A stretch of DNA of 64,000 bases, from NCBI GenBank assembly GCA_019096195.1, contig JAGTXK010000219.1:806001-870000 (forward strand), read 5' to 3'. A program made the position numbers and the translations under genes. The notes under the pieces were generated by a model. It ran no database searches. It saw only the letters and a list, made by a program, of their open reading frames with translations, and was not told the DNA's origin. Numbering within the stretch: position 1 is the first letter of the stretch; each line of letters opens with the position of its first letter. Origin of the DNA: Boletus sp. NGJ. Its lineage: Eukaryota; Basidiomycota; Agaricomycetes; Boletales; Boletaceae. Shown in pieces: positions 1 to 12,061 of this stretch.

Positions 1-1625
1 TCGCGTAAACGCCCGGCTCAAACATACCCACCTCTTGAAGGTCGTTCTGATGGGACCCGAGCAGCCGGTGTTGTCCAGGTCGCTTGCAGCGCGGGTGGAT
101 AGATCGTGGATGAAGTGGGCCGCGTGGATGAGTGAGAAGCAACGGCAGGGGAGGGGCAAGGGAGCCGAGAGCGATAGCGAACAGGGACCCACCGACGAGG
201 AAGCATGGTTGTTTGAGGATCTGAGGGTCCTCGTCAAGCTACACTTGAGGCTTAGGGATCGGGAACAGCTGATTGCGCTCATCTTTGAGGCGAGATTGTC
301 GCGTCACGCTTCGCCAGTCGCTCACTCATCTGATACATAGGGCGTCACGGCGGAGTTGCTCAAGGACATCATTACCATCTTTTACACCCCGCTCGCTCAA
401 GTGTACAGAGCAGCAAGCATCGCAGAGTCGCTAGGGGACTTGCAGAACTTTATCAATGACCTCATCCGCACAGTCGAACAAAGAGAAGATCGTGAGTTGA
501 CTTCAACACCGCCGTGCTTCTCCACTCATTACACTCTTCTCTAGTCTCACAGTCAGACCCCTCTTCTACCGTGCAAGCTTTCATTGATCTCGTGAATCGA
601 CACGAGCAATCTTTTTACTCTTTTGTGCACAAAGTTCATTCCAAGGGCCAAGGTCTTTTTGACAACCTGATGAAATGGATAGAAAGATTCCTTACCGCGA
701 TCCGTGAGGGCATTGGTGCGTCCAGCCTTGATGTAGAAGGCAACAAGATTGTACTCGAGACGGTGCTGCCTGCGGGGGGTGAAGAGAGGGCAAAGATCAT
801 GGAAGAAGTCGACAAGGTGATGCGCTGGCATTACCTGAACAAGATCGCCCATGAAGAAAAGCTCAGGAGCAGGTTTAGACGTGCCCAGAAAGGCACGGAG
901 ATGGACGCGGATGCAGAAGACGAGGCAGCACAGGTTTTGATAAATGGCGTTGCCGGAGAGTTCGACTTTGGTGACTTGGTAAGGGCTAACGCAGCTGAGC
1001 TTGCCGCAGAAGAAAGCGACGAGGACGATGATAGTGACGACGATGACTATGGTGACGACGACAATAGTGACGAGGACACCAGCGAATATGAGACGGATAG
1101 CGATGAGGCTGAAGAGAACATGGCGCCGATGCACAATAATCTCCAGATTCCCTCCGTCTGCTCCTCGACGACACGGCTACCTCCCTCCAGGGTTGGGACA
1201 ACAGAGGTGGCGGCTCGGTCGACACTCCCAGAAACTCCACCACAACTATTGGCTCCGAGACCGAGGTCGCTCTCGCTTCGCAGTACCAAGTCGATGAAAC
1301 CGTTGGGCAAACTTCACTCCACAGTGGACGCTCCGCCAGCTCCACCGGTTCCTGCTCACTTCGATAAGTCGCTTCCACCGCCTCCTCCCGGACCAAGCCT
1401 TCCCAGGAGGCGTTCGACAGAACATTTGACCGCCTCTCCAGAACGCAACCCAGGTGGTGATCCTCACCTGCCACCGCCATCGTCGCAACGACCCCCTCAC
1501 AAGCCGAGGAAGAAAGCAGCAGCTACGACGCAACCTCCTGAATTGAGACACATTCCAACACTGCTACCGATCTTTGTTGAAATGGTGTGTCATTGGTGTC
1601 ACCTTTTCTCCCTTTAAAGCGCTGA
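1..1625 (+). CDS. PX-associated (PXB/DUF3818) protein, Lec1/YPR097W-like, 5' truncated
   Basis: The frame is already open at base 2, so the N-terminus, including any PX phosphoinositide-binding domain, lies outside the window. Exons are 2-297, 341-492 and 545 onward; introns 298-340 and 493-544 keep the frame. The visible part is the helical region that follows PX domains in fungal YPR097W-type proteins (for example FYSFVHKVHSKGQGLFDNLM), then a strongly acidic Asp/Glu/Ser run near 1010-1110, then a Pro/Ser-rich tail. The protein most simply ends at 1617 (after CHLFSL), but splicing out 1585-1619 would end it as IFVEMR at 1625, closer to what I remember of the family's C-terminus. Yeast Lec1 is linked to lipid and membrane-contact functions; a similar membrane role here is inference from the family. 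Confidence 0.6.
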
Positions 1626-1878
1626 TCTGGACACGATAGATGCGTCCGTTGCTTCGTCCGCAATTGTAGGTCTTCTCCGGACACAGTGTGATACAAGCTA
1701 TGATGACTCGAGGAGAAGACACTGCCCCGAGATTTTGTTTATCATGCTTATACAGAACCACACTGATACTTATCCACATCCAAGTTATTTTATGCACAAG
1801 AGCCCAATCATCCAATACGGAATATCTTGGTACTTTGGAAGGATGGAATAACAAGAGGTAATACGACCTTTGACCTTT

Positions 1879-4323
1879 CTACAAGTTCTCAAATTCCGCA
1901 TCGAAAGCTTGTTGCGTGGCTGTTCCCTTCCGAACTTTCTTGGCCAACCGCTCTTCCCTGGCAAGCTCATCCCAATCATCTCCATTATCCCGGCTATCCA
2001 TGGTTTGAGACTTGACGGGTGTGGCTGCACTACGGTTAGCGGTCGCCTGAGACTTGAGCCATTCTCGCTTTCTATCCCTTTTCAGCTTCCGCTTCTCCGC
2101 TTCTTCTTTATTTGCCGCTTGCTGGCTCCATGATGTGTTTCGCTTGCGCTTCGCGGCACGAGCTTCAGTCGTCTCTTTCTGTACTTCTGGTTTGCACTGT
2201 GACCCTCGACGTTTAGCCTCTTGTGCCTTGTCGGTATAAGCGTAGGCGTTCCACTATCGCACGAGTCAAAACTGCACACAAACGTCATCTGGAGTAACGA
2301 ATTCAAAGGGCTCACATGCAGAGACGCATCCTCCCACCCCGTTTTGTCCACGTCCTTGAGCTCAGGCATGCGAGGCAGACGAAGAAGCCCGAAGCTTTTG
2401 GCTACGCCGACGAGATCGAGATCCTTTAGTCGAAAGATGTACGAGGCTTCGTGCTTCGAATACGCCCGCACAAAAGACACGAAGCCTTTTGTTGCCTGTA
2501 ACGTGTCCTTGAATCTCACGGAGCACACAACTAGAAATCGCACCAAGTACCTTGTCGTGTAGCGCGCGGTCTGTCAAAACAGTTTCTCGTATTCGAGATA
2601 AAAATGATGCGACAGCCGCATCATCCGGCTCAGGCCCACTCGAGCCTTGTGCCGGAAGGACGCCATCAGCCCGGACAACAGGGTGTTTTCGTATTGGGAT
2701 CTTGCGCACCGCGAGGAAATCTTTACGGGTAAGGTCGTCATCAAATAAGCCAACGACAGTGAATTTTCCAAGCCGTGCAACGCACCAATGTACTCGATTT
2801 CTCTACCAACGAAAAATACATATGCTCGTCCGCTCCTCCCTGCGCGAGCCGTTCTTCCACAGCGGTGCGAAAACGCTTTGGGGTCCATGGGTGGGTCAAA
2901 CTGGACTACGACGTCGACATGTGGTATATCTAGCCCTCTTGCAGCAACATCTGTTGCGAGAAGTATCGATGGCGAGCTCGAAGATGAGAGAGAGGACGAA
3001 AACGCTGTAAGGGCGCGTGTTCGTGCAGCTGGAAGCAAGTGACCATGCAAGGAGAAGAGCTTTGAATTGGGGGGCAGAAACATTGGAAGAACCTAGCCAG
3101 TCTATCAGACACCTCACCTCAATTATGAAAATCGTACATAGAAGCTCACTCTGTAAAAGTAGTCCACACATGCACAAGTGGCGAAGTAGACAATAAAATG
3201 GGATGCTGTGTACGACGAAACTTCGTGTTCGATGACTCGTACAAGTTGTACCAGTTTTTCGGAAGTCCGGCAGTTGATGTAAAAGTTCTCAAGTCTGCAG
3301 AAAGTCCGCCATGTTTCAGACGTGAAATGAAATGATTAACGCACCCTGCAGGTATCCTCCTCTCCTCAACGACTTCGCCTTTTCCTGGCTTGCCGTCCAA
3401 GATCCGCTTCTTGGATTTTTTGGATTGGACTTTGACGACTACGCGAGCGGGATTGCGCAATCCTACTCGTACAAGCTCGGACAAGGCATCGGCATCGGTC
3501 ATAGTGGCACTGAAAAGTCCTGTCCGTCTCTGCTTCGGCAAGTGCGTTATAATACGAGTCAATGTGTTCTGGAAGCCTAAATCAAGAAGCCTTTGGAATC
3601 GGGACAAGTGTGAATGGGACAAATTAAACAAGCCATCCATGGATCCTACCTGTCTGCCTCATCAAGGACGAGCACCTCCAGCTCCTTCACGCTCACGACC
3701 GTTTTCCCTCTGCCTATTAGAAATTCCTCCACTCGACCAGGTGTGCCTATTACAATATCGGCGCCAGTGTCAAGAAATCGTTGGATATCTTGAGCCGGGG
3801 ATGACTCGTCGGAGGAGACGAGGAGTAGCGGCGGCGGATATGTTGGTATCGGTGCGTTTGTAGGCAGAGACAGGTCTGGGCGAGGCAGAGTCGGTTGCGC
3901 AGAGAGGAAGAGAGAGAATACGGAATGTATCTGAGTCGCTAATTCTCTAGATGAACCATGTCAGATTACTCTCTATAAGCGGATGACATTCGTCACCTCG
4001 TTGGACTTATAATGAGCGCACCGATCTCGTTCGTCCTGAGCGTAGATCCTCGGCCCACCAGCCGCTCTAGTACAGGGATGGCAAATGCCAGAGTCTTACC
4101 CGAACCTGTAACAGCCTCTACGACAACGTCCTTGTGCTGCATGAAGAGGGGTATCGTGGCAGCTTGCACCGGCGTCATGTGGGAGAAGCCCATCGACTGT
4201 ATCACGTCGAAACTGAAAGAAAATGAAAGATACAGAGATAGAAAGGTATGATACTTACATCCATGAGGTTAGCGGCGTCGAAAGGGAAGACCACAGCCCT
4301 GCAAATGCAGTCGATTCTGACAT
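1879..4323 (-). CDS. SPB4: ATP-dependent rRNA helicase SPB4 (DEAD box)
   Basis: DEAD-box RNA helicase acting in the nucleolus on 27S pre-rRNA during 60S subunit assembly. The start at 4323 gives [13 protein letters not shown]; intron 4213-4258 then joins to [18 protein letters not shown], the Q-motif region. Motifs run in order: AVTGSGKT (Walker A), GTPGRV, VLDEADRL with [27 protein letters not shown] and [13 protein letters not shown]. The C-terminal extension includes [18 protein letters not shown]-type sequence (here [18 protein letters not shown]), characteristic of the SPB4/DDX55 branch, and ends in a Lys/Arg-rich tail. Several short introns interrupt the helicase core between 2550 and 3990. 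Stop at 1879-1881. It is divergent from IME4 with 451 bp between the two starts. Confidence 0.93.
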
Positions 4324-4774
4324 GACAACCTTGCAAGAGCTCGGTCACGAGCGAAAGCAGCCTTAGATAGCCGCCAAAAAAGGAAAGTCTGAATCACTGC
4401 ACACTTGTTGCAACTTCATGATGGCAGACAAAAGGGAGGTTTCTTCCATGTGCCAGAGGAGTTGATAAAAAAAAAAAAAAGGAAGAACATTCATGCTAGA
4501 AAACAGTAAAAGCAAATACAACAGAGTAGTTTGACAGTCTCAGAGCAAGCTGAGAATTGAAAAATTGGGAATGCGACATTGAAGCAAGGGCAGCCCACGG
4601 AACGCCCTAGTAAAAGGCGAGGGCGTTGTCTGTTTGTGCTACCCTCTGTCGCCATCTATACTAACTGTGTCGGTATTGACGCGAACGGACTTTTGTATTT
4701 GCCTGGACGCACTGGTTGAGCAAAATTTCCTTATTTGTACCATACAGTCACCGTAAAGTTGGAGGGCCAAGTTC
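4324..4774. promoter_or_regulatory. Bidirectional promoter region SPB4 / IME4
   Basis: 451 bp between the divergent starts of SPB4 and IME4. It contains a 14-nt A tract at 4467-4480, which may exclude nucleosomes, as poly(dA:dT) tracts do in fungi. I see no ORF with coding character and no clear TATA box placed for either gene. Confidence 0.45.
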
Positions 4775-6679
4775 ATGGCCGACGACGAGTTTACCGTGAC
4801 GGTGTGTTCAACTATCCGCGATGTATTCACGTCTGGAAAGGTATCGACCCCGATCAGCTCCATAGACCTTCTGCTTTCCTTCATTACCTCCAAAGCCACA
4901 GCATCCTCGTCACATCTTCTACGTTTGACGGACCTACACCGTCTTGAGGTCGTCTTGGAGAGTCTTTCCAGTCGCTGGGAACACGGAAGATTGTCATTAT
5001 CTCGCGATAACGATGTCCTAACTATAACTGATGTTCATCTTGGCAACACCATGCCGGACGCGGTGAACCCTCGCAAGCGCAAGCGGCCACCTGTCGACGA
5101 GGAAGCTGACTCTGCAGCTGGCGATGACCCAGACGAGCGTTCTTCCCGGAGTTTCAGCCATTCACCACCTCCTTCTGCAACCCCTCTTGCAAACTTGGGC
5201 AAAGAACTGAGAGAGGTCTATGCTATTCTCCAAAGGGCTACTGCCAAGGGACGCCTTCTGGCCGAACGGGTATGTGGTCGAATTCCAGCGATTCGGGAGT
5301 GTGAAAATAAAACTTTCATCTACAGTTCTGCGCATCTCATGGGAGCTTCAATCCTGTTTGTTCCTACATCACGAAAGAGGACTGTGCCAAGGCACGTCGA
5401 GAAAGCTCTGGGAGTGGTTTCTCTCACTCTACCTCCCTCATCTGTGATCGTGTACACTTCAAGCCGCTGATTCGACCACACACCGATCCATCCCTTGGTC
5501 ATTGCTCCTATCTTAATACTTGCTACTCCGAGCCCACATATGCCCAATCACCGTCAATTCCACCATTCCCGTCCGGGAACGCTACACGGGTTTCCCTGCC
5601 TTCAGGTCTCGGGGCGGGAGGCAGGGGAAAAGAAAAGGCACCATGCCGATACTTGCACTTCGAAGTCGACTGGGACGAAAAGGATGGCCAAAATATGAGT
5701 ACCAATGAAATGGGATGGAAGGAGGTGCAGAGATTGCGCAATTCGTTCAAGCTAGAAATTGGAATGGGACCTGATGGTAAAGATATGCAAACGGTATGCG
5801 TATACTTTCACCGTGGCTGTACGCCTTTCGTCATCGTGCATTTGGATAGCTACCCCCCCCAATGGATCAACTGCGACCTTCGACGATTTGATTATTCAGT
5901 ACTTGGAAAATTCCATGTCATCATGGCGGACCCCCCATGGGATATTCACATGAGTGTAAGTCATCGATGTAACATTAATTGGATTAGCACAATGACGTGT
6001 GGATCTGACAAAGTTGCCTTACGGTACAATGACCGACGATGAGATGCGAGCTATGCCCATTCCTGCTCTCCAAGACGAAGGCCTCTTGTTTTTGTGGGTC
6101 ACCGGGCGTGCCATGGAAGTGGGCCGTGAATGTCTCCGGGTCTGGGGCTACACACGCGTAGATGAAGTTGTCTGGGTGAAAACTAATCAGGTGATCCTTC
6201 CGAGTCCAATGGCACATTCAGACACTGAACAATGCAGTTACAACGCGTTATTCGCACAGGTCGGACTGGCCATTGGCTGAATCACACAAAGGAACACATG
6301 CTCGTCGGCGTTAAAACTCATGTTGACGAATCTGGCAATTTAAAGTTTCCTAGCTGGGTTAATCGAGGCCTTGATACGGACGTGATTGTGAGTGAGGTGC
6401 GCGAAACGAGTCGCAAACCAGATGAAGTATATGGACTCATTGAACGGATGTGCCCTGGAGGGCGCAAGGTTGAAATTTTTGGAAGGAAGCATAACACCAG
6501 ACCTGGGTAAGTACTCATGCGATTGAACTGGAAACTGGATGTTCTTTTTCACACTGACCTATCAAAGGTGGCTTACCCTTGGAAATCAGCTCGGACCCGA
6601 CCAGATATATGAGGAAGACCTAGCTGCCAGGATCAAGGCTCGTTACCCAGAACGCCTGTTGGGTACGTCAGGGGGGTAG
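4775..6679 (+). CDS. IME4: mRNA N6-adenosine methyltransferase IME4 (MT-A70 / METTL3 family)
   Basis: Catalytic subunit of the m6A writer, transferring methyl from S-adenosylmethionine to mRNA adenosines; in yeast it promotes entry into meiosis. Start [18 protein letters not shown]. Family marks in order are the Cys/His-rich segment [10 protein letters not shown]...LNTCYSEP and [12 protein letters not shown], then [11 protein letters not shown], the catalytic ADPPWDIHM near 5930, [23 protein letters not shown] and [11 protein letters not shown]. Clear introns fall at about 5270-5326, 5955-6013, 6190-6233 and 6508-6568. Between about 5690 and 5850 the frame stays open but the family usually has no such sequence there; no donor and acceptor in matching phase were found, so this may be a real insert or a misread intron. 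Stop TAG at 6677-6679, after the usual family C-terminus. Confidence 0.93.
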
Positions 6680-7309
6680 ATGGGAAGATGTTTGTGTGAT
6701 CGAATTCCTTCCGTACTTGTCCACTGTGACTATTCAAGTCTCTCGTGCCAGCATGATTCTCTACTACCTCTCGTGACGACTGCAATCAGTCTACCATTCT
6801 GGCCCGCCATTCGGCGGCGGCGAACGCAAGGTAAACTCTTCGGCCATAGAATGGAATCGTGTGGCAAGCTGGAACACAAGTATTCGGGTGCCGCACGGAA
6901 TGATCGTTTGGACAGAAAGTGGCAGTCGGCTTACGATGGAGAAATCCGCGAAGACTTGGGTGTCTACATACTTGAACGTGATGATCAGCTACAAGATAGG
7001 ATTCATAGGCTCGATATATTCACTTTCCAGAGGTTGATGTTAGCTAGACTTGTGAAAAGACATGGCGGAGTAGTCACGCCATGGTGCAGGACAGTGGATG
7101 TTTCTGCTCTGATTGCATTCGACATTACCTACAGAACTTGTACGACGTTGCAAATATCGGGGATCGGTATGTATAAGAGAACTTGACTAATTAATGGGAT
7201 CCGTTGGACTCCATACTATTCTATCGTCAGGGATAGGCTACTGATCTAACAAGTCAGATTTATACCCGTAGCTACTATGTGTTCTGTGTCAGAACAGTCC
7301 TTACACGCA
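6680..7309. other. Region between IME4 and the convergent hydrolase gene, with a 168-codon open frame
   Basis: This is the 3' space between two converging genes. It begins with an ATG directly after the IME4 TAG, in the same frame, and stays open to 7186. The translation contains stretches that could be protein (GEIREDLGVYILERDDQL) but no family I recognise, and the IME4 C-terminus already looks complete. It may be 3' UTR, a separate short gene or a readthrough extension. Nothing else is evident up to 7309. Confidence 0.3.
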
Positions 7310-8929
7310 TCATTGTTGCTGATCAGCAAGATTAAGCTCCTCCATGAGTAAATCGTTCGTGGCAGTCGGGTTGTCGAGGTATACTGATGTGACAAAATAC
7401 ACGCATATAAGACCCAGAACAGTATTTTGGAGTATGGTATCCTTACCATGATGCCCAGCACTAGGAACAACAAACATGCGCCCTTTCTCGTTACCTGCTA
7501 GGCGGAGATTCTGTAACGCTTGGAGGCCTCCCACAGGATCCATCCAATCGTGTTCACCATCTGAAAATCAGTGAGTCGCAGCGACTGACCCAGATGAGAA
7601 ATAGCACACTGACAAACAAAAGTGATCGGTATCTTCAATGCATTTATCCGGTCAACCAAAGGCATGCGCGCGTAAGCATATGGTGCGAGAACATGAGCTA
7701 GAGTTCGTGAGATCGCAGTACATGCAGAACTAGGTGAACCTTACATATGCAGTACTCCCCTGAACCTTTGGCAAGGGTTATGTTGAGAATATAATCGTGC
7801 ATGTCACGGGTTTCGTCTTCTGTCAAACCGGTGAAGCGACGACTCGAATACTGCACGGATTCGTGAGCCAGAAGACTCTTTAAGCACTGAAATGTGGAGA
7901 ACGACGAACCTTGCCCACGAGCATGGGCCCCCAGAACAGTGCCGAACGTACAAGCTGAAACGGACTCCACCCCTCCTCCCACAGATAGGTGAACAGTCTC
8001 CGAGATCGACTTTCTTCCCTCTTGATTTCTCTCTGCTGGTCACGGATATGCCGAATTCCAGAAGCAGAAGCAGGTTCCGCTCGGGCACTAGCTGAGTTGC
8101 CTGAATCACCACTATCGGTCAACTCTCTTGAAGGCATCGTTAGATTGTCGGGATCGTGGGGTACGCCGGCGGGGGAGAGCAAGATAAGTTTATGGACTCG
8201 CGTGGGGTAACGAAGAGCATATGCAACACTAAAATATGCACCGAGCGAATGTCCAATGAGGGTCATTTTTTCTACGCCCATCTTGGTGCGCCACTCCTCA
8301 AGAGATTCGACGAAGAACGATTCAGCTTCTCGTACACGGCCAGGAACGTCATCTCGTTTTGCTTTGACGCGGAACGGAACACGGGCAGAACGACCCATAC
8401 CAAGCCAATCCAAGGCATAGACATTAGTACCGCGACTACCAGCCCAGGTGGCTAACGTAGGGAAATTCCGGAAGAAGAACCCAAGACCAGCACCATAGCC
8501 GTGCAGGACAACAGCAGGTGGAGGGGCTGTCGAGGATGGATTCGTAGCCATGATCGAAAGACAGTTGAGATAATGCCTTGGAGACGCTAGTTCTATTCGT
8601 TCGCTGCGGGCAATCGCCGGGCCCCCTCCAACGGTAGGGGTAGGGGTACTTTCTTGTAAGAAGAAAGGTAGCCGCCTGAGCGAGAAAAATAGACTGAATT
8701 GAATCCGAGGTCGTATACCCAGGACGGTGTCCGTACCTCAAAAGCCGCTCTTCGGCTGCGGCACCTTGTTTCTCTCCGGCGGTCCACCTAGGTAACATTC
8801 CCGCGTCAAATCAAAAGGATTACGAGCATGAGAACGAACAAACCAGCTTTTGAGGCTCGCGGAGAAGGTGACAGGTATATCGCGAGCAGGGGGGATAGGG
8901 AGATGCAGGGACGAGCTCGAACCGGCCAT
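7310..8929 (-). CDS. Alpha/beta hydrolase, CGI-58 (ABHD4/5) / Cld1-like
   Basis: Serine hydrolase or acyltransferase fold of the ABHD4/ABHD5 and yeast Cld1/Ict1 group, which acts on phospholipids, cardiolipin or lipid-droplet regulation. Start MAGSSSSLHLPIPPARDIP at 8929. The core begins with AVVLHGYGAGLGFFFRNF (oxyanion region), has the nucleophile elbow GHSLGAY, a variable cap region rich in Ser and charged residues (about residues 270-320), the acid loop GEHDWMDPVGG and the catalytic His in PSAGHHVYLDNP. In CGI-58 itself the nucleophile Ser is replaced by Asn; here Ser is present, so the enzyme is probably active and nearer ABHD4/Cld1. The junction near 8790-8760, needed to join LTREC to AAAEERLLR, would need an unusually short intron of about 32 nt and is uncertain. 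Stop at 7310-7312. Confidence 0.82.
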
Positions 8930-9696
8930 ACAGCTGTCCTGGATGATAAAGAGTAATGAAGGTTGTGAGATACGGTTTGAGAGACGACGAATTCAAGTGC
9001 TGGAAATCAGCGAAGTGGATATACTAGGGCTGCCTTTAGTACGTTGCTGTGTGCCGACTACCTTGCGCAATACGGTGTAGGTTGTAAACCCGCATGACTA
9101 ATCGATTACAGTAGGTACCCTGTCAACGTGTACATGTAATTAATATTGTTTTTGTACTGGTGAGTGTTCATCGAATCCGCCAGTGATACATTCAAACTGT
9201 GCTTGAACGAAGGCAAGCTGCACTGAGATCAAAAAAGTCGTACCTGTACATCCTGAGGTAGGTATTTCAAGGCCGCGGTCAGCCGAGAAAGGGTAGCTTA
9301 CTACGATGTCTGTAGCGGGCGGTGTCACCAAGGCCATCAATACGTGGCCGCTTCAAAAAATTGCTGACCCGTGTCCATGCGAATCGGTCCGCAGATTTCT
9401 TATAACCGTCGCAGCATAACTGCCATGGATTGCCTTGGACTCTTCGGGCGACTTCTCAGAGCGGACAGCGCAGCAGATGGCATAGCTTGAACAGCCGTTA
9501 ATTCTACACGAAAGAATCGTCCACGTCCGTGGGTGGTGGGAACATTACAAGAGGCTTGCAAGACGATTTGACAATGGTTTATTTGCATTCGCCATGGGCA
9601 AAGCCCAAAAAAACGGTCTCCAAGTGAATATGATGTGTGCTGAGACATTTGCATCGGTCCGCGGTGATAGATAGGAACCAGTGCGCATTTAGAAAC

Positions 9697-9702
9697 CACG
9701 TG
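9697..9702. promoter_or_regulatory. CACGTG E-box (RTCACGTG on the minus strand)
   Basis: CACGTGAT read on the plus strand, i.e. ATCACGTG on the other, matching the Cbf1-type bHLH consensus RTCACGTG. It lies about 195 bp upstream of the ALAS ATG. Function is inferred from motif and position only. Confidence 0.35.
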
Positions 9703-9710
9703 ATGATTAA

Positions 9711-9715
9711 CCAAT
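9711..9715 (+). promoter_or_regulatory. CCAAT box upstream of ALAS
   Basis: AACCAATCGG lies about 180 bp upstream of the ALAS start. CCAAT is the binding core of the fungal HAP/CBC complex, which is known to control heme and iron genes. A pentamer is weak evidence alone; the distance and the gene make it credible. Confidence 0.35.
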
Positions 9716-9894
9716 CGGAGTCGGTCTAATTCAACCGTTATAACCTTGTCGCCGAAGTGTCCTGTCCGCCAATTCCTTTTTCCTCCCATCGATATCGCTA
9801 CATAGAAAACCGCAGTCCGTAAGTCTCTGATTTCGCACCGAGAGCCTTGGATTCAAGCACGACAGTCCAGATAGCCTCTATCTCGTTTACAGCA

Positions 9895-12061
9895 ATGGAA
9901 AAACTTGTCACCCTCTCACGTTTCAAGCAAGCATGCCCGTTCCTCGGCAGGATGCGGACGCAGACACTCCGTTCCCTCTCTAGCCTTGCATCCACTCGCT
10001 TCCCTGCCCTTTCCCAGCTTACCGAGTCAGCTACGAAATGTCCTGTTATGGGTCCCGCTCTGCAGATGAGTTCCACCCAGATGGTTGCTGGATATGCCAG
10101 CGTCGCCGCTCAGGCAGACGTACAAAAAATTCATCACAGCAAGGGCATATTCACTGGCTTAGAGATCACCGACGCCGATATCGCCAAATGCCCCCATGCT
10201 TCCGCTGCTCGAGCAGCTGCCCGCATGGCCGAGGATCTCGCAGCCGCTGCGAAGGCGGAAACCGCTTCAGCCACTCCGACTGCCGGTGATGTGGCGGCAG
10301 GAGGTTGTCCCTTCCATAAGGCTGCTGCACCAGTACCAGTTGTTGGCGCGCAAAATCCCAACCAAAGTACCTTCAAGTACGAACAGCTTTTTGCAACAGA
10401 GCTCGAGAAGAAGCACAAGGACCAGTCTTATCGTTACTTCAATAACATCAATAGGCTTGCGGGAAAATTCCCCGTTGCTCACACTGCCAACGTCAAGGAC
10501 GAAGTTGAGGTGTGGTGCGCTAACGATTATCTCGGCATGGGAAACAATCCAGTTGTCCTCGAAACAATGCAGTATGTAGAAACCACCATGTCCGATCTCT
10601 CTCTTATAAATCCCTGTGCATAGCCGAACTCTGGACAAGTACGGGGCCGGGGCCGGAGGAACACGAAACATTGCTGGGAATAGTGCTATGCACCTCGCCC
10701 TAGAAAAGGAATTAGCATCACTGCACAGGAAGCCAGCGGCCCTTGTCTTTTCCTCATGTTATGTGGCAAATGACGCTACCCTTTCTACCCTCGGATCGAA
10801 GCTACCGGGTTTGGTGTACTTCTCCGACGCATCCAATCATGCCTCCATGATTCAAGGTATCCGTCATTCCGGTGCCAAAAAAGTTATTTTCAAGCACAAC
10901 GACTTGGAGGACCTAGAAAACAAGCTGAAGATGTGGCCTTCTGGGACTCCGAAAATCATTGCGTTTGAAAGCGTCTATTCTATGTGCGGTAGTATCGGAC
11001 CTATCAATGACATCTGTGATTTGGCGAAGAAGTATGGCGCTTTGACCTTCTTAGATGAAGTCCATGCCGTGGGGTTGTACGGTCCTCGTGGCGCGGGAGT
11101 CGCTGAACATCTCGATTTTGAAGCGCACCAAAAGGCTGGCCAAAGTCCTGGGGCCATTGAGGGTAGCGTCATGGATCGTGTTGACATCATCACTGGTAGG
11201 CTAAACACTAATATTTGCACTTTGAGTCTTCTGATCTCCTTTGTAGGAACTTTGGGAAAAGCTTATGGTTCTGTTGGAGGATACGTCGCCGGTTCACGCG
11301 ATTTCATCGACGTGATCCGCTCCTATGCCCCGGGGTTTATTTTCACCACCTCACTCCCTCCAGCCAGCGTCGCCGGCTCTCGCGCATCGATCATGTACCA
11401 GAAACACCATATCGGCGACCGTGCTTTGAAACAAGTCAATGTTCGCAAGGTCAAGGGACGCTTCGCTGAACTGGATATTCCTGTCATCCCGGGACCGTCC
11501 CACATCGTGCCAGTTCTGGTGGGAGATGCAGGGCTTGCTAAGCTGGCAAGCGATAAACTATTGCACGAACACAGCATCTACGTTCAAGCTATCAACTATC
11601 CTACCGTCGCTGTCGGCGAGGAGCGTTTGAGAGTCACTGTCACACCTTGCCACACCGCCGAACAGATCGACGGTCTTATTCACGCTTTCGATACCGTTTT
11701 TACGGAGTTGAACATCAACCGCACAAGTGACTGGGCAAACCTTGGTGGACGCGCTAACGTTGGCATTGGCAAGGATGACGTGAAACCGATTTGGACAGAG
11801 AGCCAGATCAATACTGCAGGTGTTCCACAAACCTTGCGGAATGGTCAGCTCGCTGTGATCGATGTCGCGGCTGTCAATGTTGTTCGTAACGACTTTGAAG
11901 CTTTATTGGGACCGGTTGACAATGAGCGTAAAATGGAGGATGAATTATTCAGGGGAGCGGTCAAACTGGCTGCAGGTACTTTTGCGAAACCTCCCCGGGT
12001 CCGTGCAACTGTTAGCAACCTTGAAGTGGCGGCAGCTATCCAGATCCCCGTTTCCGCTTGA
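9895..12061 (+). CDS. HEM1: 5-Aminolevulinate synthase, mitochondrial
   Basis: PLP enzyme condensing glycine with succinyl-CoA to 5-aminolevulinate, the first and controlling step of heme synthesis in the matrix. Three exons: introns 10572-10623 and 11196-11246; the product is 687 aa. The first ~130 residues form an Arg/Ser/Ala-rich targeting leader with four Cys-Pro heme regulatory motifs: ACPFLG, KCPVMG, KCPHAS and GCPFHK. The catalytic core starts near [15 protein letters not shown] and shows the glycine-rich [46 protein letters not shown] (PLP-contact Asp and His) and the PLP-lysine in [32 protein letters not shown] marks the C-terminal domain. Cys-Pro motifs in ALAS bind heme and block import or trigger turnover in animals; the same feedback here is inference. 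Confidence 0.97.

Larger units (their letters stand above)
8930..9894. promoter_or_regulatory. Divergent intergenic region upstream of ALAS
   Basis: 965 bp between the hydrolase start and the ALAS start. Short open frames exist but none has family resemblance. Its ALAS-proximal end carries a CACGTG palindrome (9697-9702) and a CCAAT box (9711-9715), about 180-200 bp from the ALAS ATG. Confidence 0.4.

Noticed and set aside
553-1134. 193-codon minus-strand frame with a Val/Ile-rich run resembling membrane helices
   Set aside because: The hydrophobic run is the reverse complement of the acidic GAC/GAT codon tract of the PX-associated protein.
10134-10418. Minus-strand frame inside the ALAS leader
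   Set aside because: Mirror of the Ala-rich linker codons of ALAS; no independent support.
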